Position numbers and translations under genes: made by a program
The notes under the pieces: model-generated
The model's input: only the letters and a program-made list of their open reading frames with translations
Told to the model about the DNA's origin: nothing
Databases searched by the model: none
Origin: Acrocarpospora corrugata
GTDB taxonomy: Bacteria > Actinomycetota > Actinomycetes > Streptosporangiales > Streptosporangiaceae
Assembly: GCF_009687845.1 (NCBI RefSeq)
Contig: NZ_BLAD01000052.1
Span: 1 to 64,000 of the forward strand
Direction: 5' to 3'
Length of the DNA stretch: 64,000 nt
In this document: one piece after another, positions 16,349 through 25,302 of the stretch
Layout: each line of letters starts with the position of its first letter
Numbering within the stretch: position 1 is the first letter of the stretch

Positions 16349-17473
16349 TCAGGAGCGGTCGAACAGGCGGTCGCGGGTGGCGCGGGCGAGGCCCGGGTCG
16401 TCGGCGAAGACGCCGTCGACGCCGAGTTCGAAGAGGCGCTCCACCCAGCCCATGACGTCGCCGGTCGCCCGCGGGTAGGCCGGGCTCGCCGGGTTGCCCA
16501 TGCGGTAGTCCAGCGGCAGCTGGGAGTTCTCGTCGCGGATGGTGAACGGGTGCACCTTCAGGTCGCGGCGGTGCGCGTCACGGATGAGGGAGGTCGGCTG
16601 GCCGAGCTTGCCGGTCGCGTCCACGGGGATGATCCGGGTCGTGGCCGGGCCGATGCCGTCGGCGTACTTGGCGATGTCGCGCAGGCCGTCGGGGGTGATC
16701 AGGTTGTCGTAGGTGCGCGGGTCGCCGGCGGCGACCAGGTCGTACGGCGCGCCGGAACCGTTGATCAGCTGGATGATCGGCAGCTTCGTCTTGGTGCGGA
16801 GCTCCTTCAGGTTGGTGGTCTCGAACGACTGCAGGAAGACCGGGGAGCGGCGGTCCCGCCAGCCGTGCCGGTTGAGCACCTCCAGCAGCGGCTCCTCCAG
16901 GGACAGGCCGATCGAGTCGAAGTACGTCGGGTGCTTGGTCTCGGGGTAGACGCCCATGCCGTACCGCTTGGCCAGCTGGATGACCTCGTCGAAGGTCGGG
17001 ATGAGGGCGAGACCGTTGTAGGCGGTGTTGTCCGGCCGCAGGTCGGGGATGCGCTCCTCGGCCCGGAGGGTGCGCAGTTCGGCCAGGGTGAAGTCCTCGG
17101 TGAACCAGCCGGTGATCGGCAGGCCGTCGATGGTCTTGGTGACCCGGCGGGCGGCGAACTCGGGGTGGCTCTCCACGTCGGTGGTGCCCGAGATCTCGTT
17201 CTCGTGCCGGGCGACCAGGATGTGGTCCTTGGTGGAGACCAGGTCCGGCTCAATGAAGTCCGCGCCCATCTTGGCGGCGGCCTCGTACGACAGGAGGGTG
17301 TGCTCGGGCCGGAAGGCGGGAGCGCCGCGATGCCCGATGATGAGCGGCGCGTCGCCGTCATGCCGCTCGCCGCCGAACCGGTCCGCGGTCGCGTTGCCCG
17401 GCACCAGGACCGTCACCAGCGCCCCTCCGGCGAGAACGGCCAGCGCACCGGCCACCAACTTGCTTTTCGTCAT
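16349..17473 (-). CDS. Secreted glycerophosphodiester phosphodiesterase
   Basis: 374 aa with an N-terminal signal peptide (about 1-31). GDPD motifs are present: IIGHRGAPAFRPEHTLLSYEAAAKMGADFIEPDLVSTKDHILVARHE (here summarised by HRG...E.D...H.E), and a C-terminal GVDGVFADDP. This is the GlpQ periplasmic type, which hydrolyses deacylated phospholipids to glycerol-3-phosphate and an alcohol, and in some Gram-positives trims teichoic acids. It stands alone, convergent with the small peptide gene. Confidence 0.9.
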   Translation of the reverse strand: MTKSKLVAGALAVLAGGALVTVLVPGNATADRFGGERHDGDAPLIIGHRGAPAFRPEHTLLSYEAAAKMGADFIEPDLVSTKDHILVARHENEISGTTDVESHPEFAARRVTKTIDGLPITGWFTEDFTLAELRTLRAEERIPDLRPDNTAYNGLALIPTFDEVIQLAKRYGMGVYPETKHPTYFDSIGLSLEEPLLEVLNRHGWRDRRSPVFLQSFETTNLKELRTKTKLPIIQLINGSGAPYDLVAAGDPRTYDNLITPDGLRDIAKYADGIGPATTRIIPVDATGKLGQPTSLIRDAHRRDLKVHPFTIRDENSQLPLDYRMGNPASPAYPRATGDVMGWVERLFELGVDGVFADDPGLARATRDRLFDRS

Positions 17474-17647
17474 GGCGAATCCCTTTCTGTAGAACTCGCG
17501 GGCACGCTAGCGAGGCCACCTGTCCCAGGAATGTCGCGGCAGTTAACGATCAGTGGGTATGCGGAGTCAGAACCACGGGGCCGCCGATTTGTCCCAAAGA
17601 TCCCTCGCAAACCATAATGTCGGCTCGAACTGCCGAGAGAAGAGGCC

Positions 17648-18172
17648 ATGAGCGCATCCCTGGCTGCCCTGGACCACCCGTTTCCGCTGATCCGGGGCGG
17701 GGGCATCTTTCTCATCTGCGTGGGACTCGGTTTCTTCCTCGGGCTTTTCTTCCCGCGCAAATGGATCCCGCTGGCGGCCGGTGGGTTCATCGTCGGATTC
17801 ACCGGCTCGGGGCTGAGCGCGCTGCTGCCCTCGCTGGGCACGCCGTCGCTGCTGAGCATCGGCGCGCTGGTGGCCGCCGTCGTGTTCGAGGTGGCGGTGA
17901 TCGTCTATCTGGTACGGCGGCTCGGCGACGGTGACGAGCGGCGGCTGACCCTGAGCATCATGCTCGTCGTGGGCCTGCACTTCGCGATCATGGGCCCGGC
18001 CCACGGCCCGCTGATCGCCGCGCTGGGCGTACTGACGGCGGTCAACGCCGCGATCGGGCTCTGGGCCGCGCCCAAGGCGCCGATCACGCCTTTCTTCCTG
18101 GTGGACAGCGTTATGAAGATCGCGTTCGGGGTGTGGATGCTGGCGTTCTACCCCGCGTACACGTTCTTCTGA
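17648..18172 (+). CDS. Polytopic membrane protein of unknown function
   Basis: 174 aa, five predicted membrane segments, starting with GAGAAGAGGCC before the ATG. Charged residues are confined to short loops (FFPRKW, RRLGDGDERR). The pattern is that of small integral membrane proteins such as the DUF6609 type, but I cannot place it with certainty. It is 51 bp upstream of the next gene on the same strand, possibly co-transcribed. Confidence 0.65.
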   Translation: MSASLAALDHPFPLIRGGGIFLICVGLGFFLGLFFPRKWIPLAAGGFIVGFTGSGLSALLPSLGTPSLLSIGALVAAVVFEVAVIVYLVRRLGDGDERRLTLSIMLVVGLHFAIMGPAHGPLIAALGVLTAVNAAIGLWAAPKAPITPFFLVDSVMKIAFGVWMLAFYPAYTFF

Positions 18173-18223
18173 TCACAGCAACCCCTATGATCTTCCATTT
18201 GATCGCCAATCGGGGGTTCTGAC

Positions 18224-19957
18224 GTGCTGCGTCACCATTTGGGGTCGATTGTCGTATGGCTCTACCTGGCGCTCACAGCCGCCGCCGCCGTGTTCGGGGC
18301 CGTCACCGGTGACTTCGGCTACGTCTGGCTGATCGTCACGGAACCGCCCTCGGGTGAGACCGACATGAGCCTGCCCGAGCCGACCTTCCCGGAGTTCGGG
18401 GCGCTCGCCGTGATCCTGGCGTTCAACGCCGTGCTGCTGCGGCTGATCTTCACGCTTCCCCCGCGCGGCGAACCGGCCGACCGGCGGGTGGTCTGGCTGC
18501 GGCGGCTGCTCTACCTGGCCGTCGCCGACAGCCTGATCCTCTGGCTGCCGGCCGGGCTGCTCCCCGGCGCTCTCACCGCGACGCTGACCCTCGCCGTGTG
18601 GGGCCCGATGCAGGTGCTGTTCGCCCAGGTCGTCTTCAGGCCCGGCCAGGTCCGGAGGGTCGTCGTCGCGTTCGCCTGGATCAACGGGGTGGGCCTGGCG
18701 CTCACGGCCATCGACGAGATCTCCGGCGAACGGATGTTTCAGGACCTGGAGCTGATCGGCCTGACCGCGCTGGCCTGGCAGGTGACGATCCTCATCGGGC
18801 AGGGCCGCGACGCCCGCTGGAGCAGGATGACCGTCACCATCGGCTGGCTCTTCCTCGCGGTGACGATCGCCGCCCCGCTCCTCTTCTCCCTCAGCGCGTC
18901 CGAATCGCTGTTCTGGCCGCTGGCGGCGTTCAGCCTGCTGTTCACGGCGTGGCTCGCGTGTTCCGCCCACGAACTCACCAGCCAGGAAGACGCCGCCCAC
19001 CCGGCGCCCACCCGGCCGGCCCCCGCGCTCCGCCTGGTTCCGGCGGCGATCGTGCTCGTCCCCGTCCTCGGAAATGGTCCAGCCCGAGGCCACGCCCCGG
19101 CTCACCTTCTCCGGCTGGGAGGACGCCTGCATGGCCTACCGCGAGTACGGCCACACCCGCCCGGAGGACCGGGAGAAGGCGTTCCTCTGCCGCGTCCGCG
19201 GAGCCGCGCTCGGCCGCCCGCCGATGTTCCCCGACACCCTCCCCGACGAGCAGGTCCTCGGGTACGGCAGGCTCCTGTGCGCGACCTCCGACCAGGAGCG
19301 GCGGCGATCGCTGCTGAGGCGGGCCGGGAGCGACCGCAGCGGCTGGGGCGCCGCCGCGGACGACCTGATCTTCCTGTGCCCGGAGAAGATCGTCGCGGAG
19401 CGGCCCGGCCTGCTGCATTCGGGCATCGCCGGACGCGCCGCCGAGAACGAGTTCGCGGCCGAGGAGAACGCCCGCTGCGCCGACCCCTGGCCCCGCGTGC
19501 GCGCCGTACGGCAGGGCACCGCCGCGTACTTCCTGTTCGAGGGCGGCGGGTACGGCGTCTTCGACGCCGGCGCCGAGATCGCGGAAGACATCTTCGGCGC
19601 GGCCTCGGAGGACGGAATCGTCGCCGGCAGCTCGGCGGCCGTGATGACGTACGGCGAGAACGAGGCGATGTGCCTGACCGTGAAGGCGTTCGGCTCGGCT
19701 CCGCCGCCGCGCCTCCGGGGCTGGGACGAGGTGGCCGAGGTCGGCATCATCAGCCGCAGCGGGCAGCTGGGCGTGCCCCGGATGGAGGACGGCGCGGAGG
19801 AGGGAGCGGGGGGGCGGCGCTCCCCAACCTGGCGGTGAACGGCCCTGGCCGCTACCGGCTCCGGGTCTACGCCCGGGTGACCGACGAATACGAGCAACAC
19901 CTGATAGTGGCCTATCCCGGCCGTTCCACCAAGAAGGTCGTCTACCGGGCCCAGTGA
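18224..19957 (+). pseudogene. Membrane protein gene with two compensating frameshifts
   Basis: Starts at GTG 18224. Residues 1-~283 form a seven- to eight-span membrane domain. At 19072-19074 the sense frame moves to the one starting MVQPEATPRLTFSGWEDAC (ATG 19074). It runs as normal, cysteine-containing protein to ~19808, then moves back to the first frame for ALPNLAVNGPGRYRLRVYARV... ending at 19957. Removing one A from AAA at 19072-19074 and adding one G to the G7 run at 19808-19814 restores a single protein. The middle of the nominal frame is arginine/glycine-rich nonsense. The extracytoplasmic part has a LGYGRLLC...LIFLCPE spacing vaguely like DUF732. Either sequencing indels or true inactivation. 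Confidence 0.65.
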
Positions 19958-20020
19958 TTACCCAACTACCTATTTGGGCATAAACCACGACATTAAGGAC
20001 TGATATCACTAAAGAGGAAT

Positions 20021-20812
20021 ATGAATTCTCTGATCGGGTCCGTGGCCGCGTTCAGCGTGCTCGTCACATCGGCCGGCAGTCCCACGCCAGACCATGCCAA
20101 ACCCACGATCATCCTGGTGCACGGCGCGTGGGCCGGCACGTCGAGCTGGGACGGCGAACTGCGTTCCCTGCGAAAATCGGGCTACCTGGCCCGCGCCATC
20201 GCGAATCCGCTCAGGAACCTCACCACCGACGCCGCGTCGATCGCCGATTTCCTGAAGACCATTCCCGGCCCCGTCGTCCTCGTCGGACACTCCTACGGAG
20301 GTTCGGTGATCACGAACGCGGCCGCGGCCGTTTCCAACGTCAAAGCTCTCGTGTACGTCGACGCCGCCGCGCCCGACGTCGGTGAGACCACCGGCCAGCT
20401 CAGCGGCTCCGACTCGGCGCTCAACCAGGAACCGAAGTCCCTCTACGACATGGTGCCCTACCCTGACGCGCCCAAGGGAGCGGACGACCTGTACCTCAAA
20501 CAGGACGTCTTCCTCCGCTCGTTCGCCTCGGACCTGCCGCGGGACACCGCCCTCCAGCTGTGGGCCTCGCAGCGCTCCGCGTCGACCGGCGCGTTCATGA
20601 CCCCGTCCAAGGCCGCCGCCTGGAAGAGGATCCCGTCCTGGTATTTCATCAGCACCGGCGACCGGATCATCACCCCGGGCTCGATGCGCTTCATGGCCAA
20701 ACGCGCACGCTCGAAGGTGACCGAGTTCGACGGCGGCTCCCATCTGACGCTGATCTCCCACCCGGAGGCGGTGACGGCGGTGATCAAGGAGGCGGTTTCC
20801 GCCGTGAGCTAG
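20021..20812 (+). CDS. Secreted alpha/beta hydrolase
   Basis: 263 aa, ATG at 20021 behind AAAGAGGAA. A short N-terminal hydrophobic segment (about 1-20) suggests export. The fold is complete: LVHGAWAG (oxyanion), nucleophile elbow VGHSYGGS, acid in the ISTGDRI region and the catalytic histidine in GGSHLTL. It belongs to the EstC/salicylate-esterase-like group of small esterases. The substrate is unknown. A hairpin terminator follows. Confidence 0.85.
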   Translation: MNSLIGSVAAFSVLVTSAGSPTPDHAKPTIILVHGAWAGTSSWDGELRSLRKSGYLARAIANPLRNLTTDAASIADFLKTIPGPVVLVGHSYGGSVITNAAAAVSNVKALVYVDAAAPDVGETTGQLSGSDSALNQEPKSLYDMVPYPDAPKGADDLYLKQDVFLRSFASDLPRDTALQLWASQRSASTGAFMTPSKAAAWKRIPSWYFISTGDRIITPGSMRFMAKRARSKVTEFDGGSHLTLISHPEAVTAVIKEAVSAVS

Positions 20813-20841
20813 GCGCCGGAGCCGGGCTGAACGTTTCACCT

Positions 20842-20863
20842 ACCTGGCAGGGTTTCGCCAGGT
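20842..20863 (+). terminator. Hairpin terminator after secreted hydrolase
   Basis: Inverted repeat ACCTGGC / GCCAGGT (7 bp) with an 8-base loop, 30 bp after the stop. No T-tract. Confidence 0.45.
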
Positions 20864-20965
20864 CAGGCCGGGGGTGGGGGGCATGATCTGGTTGGCGGAG
20901 GTCGCCGGTGTGATGCTTCCCGAACCGGCCGAACCGAAGCCGGAGAATCGACGGCAGGAGGATCC

Positions 20966-21190
20966 ATGCGCAAGGTTCGGGTTCTACTCGGGGCGACTGC
21001 TCTGGGGATCGGCATCATGGTGACGGCCACCGCGGCGCCCGCGCAGGCCGACAGCATCAAACACGCCTGGTTTTCGGAAGGCGCCTGCATCTACGGCGGG
21101 AACATGGGCATTCAGGCCGGGTGGTGGACCACGTACAGGTGCGTCCACGGCAACGAGCAGAACCCGAACCTGTGGTTCCTGTACGCGTGA
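20966..21190 (+). CDS. Small secreted protein
   Basis: 74 aa with a strong CAGGAGGATCC ribosome site. Residues 1-28 are a Sec signal peptide (AAPAQA cleavage). The ~46-residue mature part is aromatic-rich with two cysteines (EGACIYGG, TTYRCVHG) and ends NPNLWFLYA. It is unlike known bacteriocin families that I can recall. It precedes the CseBC-like system by 130 bp but has its own signals. Confidence 0.75.
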   Translation: MRKVRVLLGATALGIGIMVTATAAPAQADSIKHAWFSEGACIYGGNMGIQAGWWTTYRCVHGNEQNPNLWFLYA

Positions 21191-21272
21191 TTGATTCACG
21201 GCTGATACACGGCTGAGCCGTCGCGGAGGCATGTCTCCGGCACCATGCCGAAGACCGACACCCTCTCCACGA

Positions 21273-21300
21273 GAGTCCATATATTGTCTTTTATGACTCT
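21273..21300. promoter_or_regulatory. Dyad upstream of the response regulator
   Basis: AGAGTC (21273-21278) and GACTCT (21295-21300) form an inverted repeat around an AT-rich core. A second pair, TCCATAT / ATATGGA (21276-21282, 21309-21315), overlaps it. It lies 20-50 bp ahead of the response regulator start and could be its autoregulatory site. Confidence 0.35.
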
Positions 21301-21320
21301 TTCACCACATATGGAGAGCT

Positions 21321-22019
21321 ATGTCGGTTTCTGGCGTCGGGCCGATCGCTTCCGTGCCGCTCGTCGAGGACGACGAGGTGATCCGCAAGACGGTCGGCCT
21401 GGTGCTGGAACGGTACGGCTACCACGTGAGCACGGCCGGCGACGGCCTGACCGGTCTGGAGCTCTTCCGGGACGCCCGGCATGACCTGCTGTTGCTCGAC
21501 GTGATGTTGCCGGGCCTGGACGGGATCGGGCTGTGCCGGCGAGTCCGGGAGACGAGCCTGGTCCCGATCCTGATGATGTCCGCGCGCGGGGACGCATTGG
21601 ATGTGGTGTCGGGGCTGGAGGCCGGCGCCGACGACTACGTGGTCAAACCGGTCGACACCGCCGTGCTGGTGGCCAGGATCCGCTCGCTGTTGCGCAGGGC
21701 CACCGTCACCTCCGCGCTCGACCCCGGCGGCCGGGACCGGCTCGTCTTCGGTGACCTGGCCGTGGACACCGGCGCGCTGGAGGTGTTCCGGGGCGGCGAG
21801 CAGGTCGCGCTGGCTCCCACCGAGTTGCGGTTGCTGCTGGAGTTCGCCGCCAATCCGGGGATCGTCCTGGCCCGGCAGACGCTGTTGCGCAACGTCTGGG
21901 ACTACGGGTGGGACGGGGACAGCCGGGTGGTCGACCTGTGTGTGCAGCGGCTGCGGAAGAAGATCGGCGCCGATCGGATCGAGACCGTCCGTGGTTTCGG
22001 CTACAAGTTGCGGCGCTGA
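21321..22019 (+). CDS. OmpR-family response regulator, CseB-like
   Basis: 232 aa. Receiver domain with VEDDE, the phosphoacceptor in LLLLDVMLPGLDG and lysine in YVVKPVD; the C-terminal winged helix has PTELRLLLEF, LLRNVWDYGWDGDSRVVDLCVQRLRKKIG and VRGFGYKLRR. The receiver closely resembles Streptomyces CseB (GLEAGADDYV, SLLRR), which with CseC senses envelope stress. The kinase gene begins two bases after its stop. A VanY-type peptidase follows, which suggests control of cell-wall D-Ala-D-Ala trimming. Confidence 0.9.
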   Translation: MSVSGVGPIASVPLVEDDEVIRKTVGLVLERYGYHVSTAGDGLTGLELFRDARHDLLLLDVMLPGLDGIGLCRRVRETSLVPILMMSARGDALDVVSGLEAGADDYVVKPVDTAVLVARIRSLLRRATVTSALDPGGRDRLVFGDLAVDTGALEVFRGGEQVALAPTELRLLLEFAANPGIVLARQTLLRNVWDYGWDGDSRVVDLCVQRLRKKIGADRIETVRGFGYKLRR

Positions 22020-22020
22020 A

Positions 22021-23238
22021 TTGGGGCGCCGGCTGTTGAACTGGCGGTCGCTGCGCTGGCAGATCGCCGCGCTGGTGGCCGGGGCGTCCGTGGTGGTCGC
22101 GCTGGCCGTGGGGATTCTGGTCCACCAGAGCACCCTCGATCGTTCCATGAGCCTGGGCCGGGGTCAGGCGTCCGTCGCGCTGGCGTCCGTGATGGCCGAC
22201 TATCGCCGTACGGGTGTGGTTCCGGCTGATCCGGCGGTGATTCCGGCCGCGCTGCTTCAGGAGGTCAGGAACACGGGGCTGGAGGGCACCTGGTATGACG
22301 ATCGGCGGCCGGACATTCCCTGGATGTGGGCGGCTCAGCCGGTCGGCGGGGAGGTGCTGGCCGTACAGGTCGATATGGGGTCTGAGCTGCGTAATCTGCG
22401 GGCGCTCGACCGGCACATGGTGATGGCGTCGCTGGGTGTGCTCGGTGTCGTCGTGCCGCTGGCGGCGTTGGCGGCGGAGTTGCCCAACCGGCGGCTGAGG
22501 CGGGTGGCCCGGATCGCGCGGCGGATCGCGGACGGTGATCTGGGCGCGCGGACCTCGGCCGGCGGGGGTGGTGACGAGATCACCGAGATCTCGGTGGCCG
22601 TCGACTCGATGGCCGGGGCGCTGCACGAGCGGCTGCTCGGTGAGCAGCGGTTCACCGCAGACGTGGCCCACGAGCTGCGTACGCCGCTGATGGGCCTGAT
22701 CACGTCCGCCGAGCTGCTGCCGGATGGCGAGGCGGCGGAGCTGGTGCGTGACCGGGTGCGGGTGCTGCGGACGCTGGTCGAGAACCTGCTGGAGATCTCC
22801 CGTCTCGACGCGGGCGCGGAGGAGGCGGAGCTCTCGTCGGTGCCGCTGGGTGAGGTCGTCGAGGACTCCATCCGCCGGACGGGGCTCCAGGTCAGGGTGA
22901 CCGTGAGCGGTGAGCCGGTCGCGTACACCGATGCGCGCCGGATGGACCAGATCATCGCCAACCTGGTCGTCAACGCGCACCGCCACGGACGGCCGCCGGT
23001 GGAGGTCCGCGTGGCCGGGACGACGATCGTCGTGCGTGATCACGGCCCCGGATTCCCGGACGAACTGCTGGCGGAAGGACCGCAGCGTTTCCGTACCGGC
23101 GCGGCGGAACGCGGCCACGGTCACGGGCTCGGCCTGACCATCGCCGCCGGTCAGGCCCGGGTGATCGGCGCCGTGCTCTCTTTCGGCAACGCCCCGGACG
23201 GCGGCGCGACGGCGACACTCCGCCTGATACAGCCCTGA
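22021..23238 (+). CDS. Sensor histidine kinase, CseC-like
   Basis: About 405 aa if the TTG at 22021, directly after the regulator stop, is the start. The frame is open further upstream but antisense to the regulator. Two membrane segments (about 12-32 and 140-160) flank a ~100-residue sensor domain. HAMP follows, then the H-box FTADVAHELRTPL, N-box NLVVNAHRHG and G-boxes DHGPGFP and GHGLGLTI. The extracellular domain has VPADPAVIPAALLQEV and a WMWAAQPVGG stretch. It probably phosphorylates the regulator upstream. Confidence 0.88.
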   Translation: MGRRLLNWRSLRWQIAALVAGASVVVALAVGILVHQSTLDRSMSLGRGQASVALASVMADYRRTGVVPADPAVIPAALLQEVRNTGLEGTWYDDRRPDIPWMWAAQPVGGEVLAVQVDMGSELRNLRALDRHMVMASLGVLGVVVPLAALAAELPNRRLRRVARIARRIADGDLGARTSAGGGGDEITEISVAVDSMAGALHERLLGEQRFTADVAHELRTPLMGLITSAELLPDGEAAELVRDRVRVLRTLVENLLEISRLDAGAEEAELSSVPLGEVVEDSIRRTGLQVRVTVSGEPVAYTDARRMDQIIANLVVNAHRHGRPPVEVRVAGTTIVVRDHGPGFPDELLAEGPQRFRTGAAERGHGHGLGLTIAAGQARVIGAVLSFGNAPDGGATATLRLIQP

Positions 23239-23308
23239 TACGCGGCCAAGCGGCCATGGATACGTGGTCTCCACGGCATGGACACCCGGGCCGAACAGGG
23301 TGGCTGAC

Positions 23309-23872
23309 ATGCGGATCAGTGGACAGACAGCTCAGCGCGGCATCATTGGCGTGCTCATCGCCCTGACGGCCGGCCTCGTTGTGGCGGGCGTGGATATCGT
23401 CGCGCCCGCCGCGAGTTCGGTCGTCGGCGTCGACGACGGACTGGTGCCGGATGGCGGACGGCTCTCCCCGCACGACATCGAGTCGCCCGCGATCGCCAAT
23501 CTGGACCCTGCGCTGCCGCGCGCCGTACAGCAGGCGGCGGATGACGCGGCCGGCGACGGGATCGACATGTTCCTGACGACCGGGTGGCGGAGCGAGGCAT
23601 ATCAGCGGCAGCTGTTCGGCGAAGCGGTCGTCAGATACGGCAGCGAGCGAGAAGCCCTCCGTTACGTCAGCACTCCGGAACGGTCGCACCACGTCACCGG
23701 TGACGCGGTGGACATCGGGCCCACCGACGCCGACAGCTGGCTCAGCCAGCACGGAACCGGCTACGGGCTGTGCCAGACCTACGCGAACGAGATGTGGCAC
23801 TTCGAACTCGCCACGACGCCGGGCGGCGTCTGCCCCGAGATGCTCCCCGACGCGAGCGCCGCGGCGCACTAG
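23309..23872 (+). CDS. vanY: VanY-type D-Ala-D-Ala carboxypeptidase (M15)
   Basis: 187 aa from the ATG at 23309. One N-terminal membrane segment (about 12-30) anchors an extracellular domain. The zinc site of M15B peptidases is intact: SHHVTGDAVD (His128, Asp135) and EMWHFE (catalytic Glu161, ligand His164), with the substrate-side TGWRS at 91-95. These enzymes remove the terminal D-Ala of peptidoglycan stems and can confer low-level glycopeptide resistance, as VanYn does in Nonomuraea. It lies 70 bp after the CseC-like kinase on the same strand, so it is probably a target or member of that operon. Confidence 0.88.
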   Translation: MRISGQTAQRGIIGVLIALTAGLVVAGVDIVAPAASSVVGVDDGLVPDGGRLSPHDIESPAIANLDPALPRAVQQAADDAAGDGIDMFLTTGWRSEAYQRQLFGEAVVRYGSEREALRYVSTPERSHHVTGDAVDIGPTDADSWLSQHGTGYGLCQTYANEMWHFELATTPGGVCPEMLPDASAAAH

Positions 23873-24028
23873 CCACCTGAGGTTACTTTAAGTACCTGAT
23901 CAGATGCTTATCGTGACGCGTTTATGCGGCGGGGTATGAGAGTTCCGTCCGGAGGCGGAAGCCCCTCCAGGGCAACCCGTAAGATGATCAAGAGAATTGG
24001 TGTCCCTTCACCCCCGGGGAGCGATTGC

Positions 24029-24850
24029 GTGCCGACTAGGCATCGGGTTCGTCAGGTCCTGGAACACCGGCTCGTGCAGCGAGCCCTCATCGCCGTCATC
24101 GTGATCAACGCCGTGACCATCGGGTGCGAGACCAGCTCGTTCCTGATGGAGCGGGCCGGCGGGCTGTTACACGCCATCGACCGGATCGCGCTGGCAATCT
24201 TCATCGTCGAGATCGCCGCCCGCCTGTACGCGGACGGGCGCGCCTTCTGGTCCGATCCGTGGAACTGGTTCGACGCGATCATCGTGGGCATCGCGCTGGT
24301 CCCGGCGTCAGGGCCCGCCTCCGTGCTGCGGGCGCTGCGGATCATGCGGGCGCTCCGGCTGGTCTCGGCGGTGCCGAGCATGCGGCGCGTGGTCAGCGCG
24401 CTGCTGACGGCCGTACCCGGCATGGCCTCCATCATCGGGCTGCTGGTCCTGATGATCTACATCGCGGCGGTGATCGCCACCAAGCTGTTCGGCGACATCG
24501 TCCCGGAACGCTTCGACGCGCTCCCCCGCTCCCTGTTCACCCTGTTCCAGATCATGACCGGGGACGACTGGGGAAATGTCGCCCAGGAGGTGATGGAGGA
24601 GAAGCCGTGGGCCTGGATCTTCTTCATCGTCTACATCCTGATCTCCACCTTCGTCGCCCTGAACCTCTTCATCGCGGTCGTGGTCAACGCCATGAACGAC
24701 GCCGAACCCTCCCCTTCCGAAACCCGCGCCCAAGAGGACATCGAAGCCCTCAAACAAGACCTGGCCGCCGTCAACGCCAAACTCGACCTACTCCTGTCCC
24801 ATACCTCGCAGGTACGGATGAGCACCAACGGCCGCTCCCACGCCGACTAG
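24029..24850 (+). CDS. Bacterial voltage-gated cation channel, NaChBac-like
   Basis: 273 aa from the GTG at 24029 behind GGGGA; an upstream start at 23924 lacks support and the family is ~270 aa. Six membrane segments. S4 carries Arg101, 104, 107 and 110 at three-residue spacing. The pore sequence FTLFQIMTGDDWGNV gives a filter T177-G-D-D-W-G-N183 where NaChBac/NavAb have TLESWxx. S6 is VYILISTFVALNLFIAVVVNAM. A C-terminal heptad helix (about 232-258) should form the usual four-helix bundle. The two adjacent aspartates resemble the calcium-selective engineered CavAb filter. It stands alone. Confidence 0.88.
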   Translation: MPTRHRVRQVLEHRLVQRALIAVIVINAVTIGCETSSFLMERAGGLLHAIDRIALAIFIVEIAARLYADGRAFWSDPWNWFDAIIVGIALVPASGPASVLRALRIMRALRLVSAVPSMRRVVSALLTAVPGMASIIGLLVLMIYIAAVIATKLFGDIVPERFDALPRSLFTLFQIMTGDDWGNVAQEVMEEKPWAWIFFIVYILISTFVALNLFIAVVVNAMNDAEPSPSETRAQEDIEALKQDLAAVNAKLDLLLSHTSQVRMSTNGRSHAD

Positions 24851-24914
24851 AAATCGCCGGGTTCGACTGTGCCTGCACTGATGCAGCCGGCCGAATTCCA
24901 GGTGATCGTAATGT

Positions 24915-25271
24915 GTGGCCACCAGACGCCTGCTGATCGTCGACGACGATCCGGCTTTCCGTACCGTCGCCCGCGCGCTGCTCGACGGGGAGGCGTTCCA
25001 GGTGGCCGGTGACGCCGCCACCGGCTCGGCCGCGCTGGCCGAGGTGGTCAGGCTGCGCCCGGCGGTCGTCCTGCTGGACGTGCAGCTCCCCGACACCAGC
25101 GGGTTCGAGGTGTGCCCCGCGCTGATTCGGGCCGGCGCCGCGGTCGTGCTCACCTCGGTACGGGAGGCGGCGGACTACGGCCCCCTGGTGGAACGCTGCG
25201 GCGCGCGGGGATTCATACCGAAAAGAGCTCTATCTGCAGAAGAACTGACCCGCGTCCTGGATACGGTTTGA
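24915..25271 (+). CDS. Stand-alone response-regulator receiver
   Basis: 118 aa, start GTG at 24915. Only a receiver domain: IVDDDPAF acidic pocket, phosphoacceptor in VVLLDVQLPDTSG, threonine in VLTSVREA and lysine in FIPKRALS. No output domain. It is 31 bp upstream of a histidine kinase and two genes upstream of a LuxR regulator, so it may compete for or relay phosphoryl groups in that set. Confidence 0.85.
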   Translation: MATRRLLIVDDDPAFRTVARALLDGEAFQVAGDAATGSAALAEVVRLRPAVVLLDVQLPDTSGFEVCPALIRAGAAVVLTSVREAADYGPLVERCGARGFIPKRALSAEELTRVLDTV

Positions 25272-25302
25272 CCTTGAATGGACGGCCGACAAGACTTCAG
25301 GC

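Noticed and set aside
16307-17617. 436-aa plus-strand open frame opposite the GDPD gene
   Set aside because: Antisense shadow; the GDPD frame has signal peptide and catalytic motifs.
23880-24028. Possible riboswitch before the channel gene
   Set aside because: Some GGGGTGAA-like words occur, but on the wrong strand and without a consistent fold of any class I could recall.
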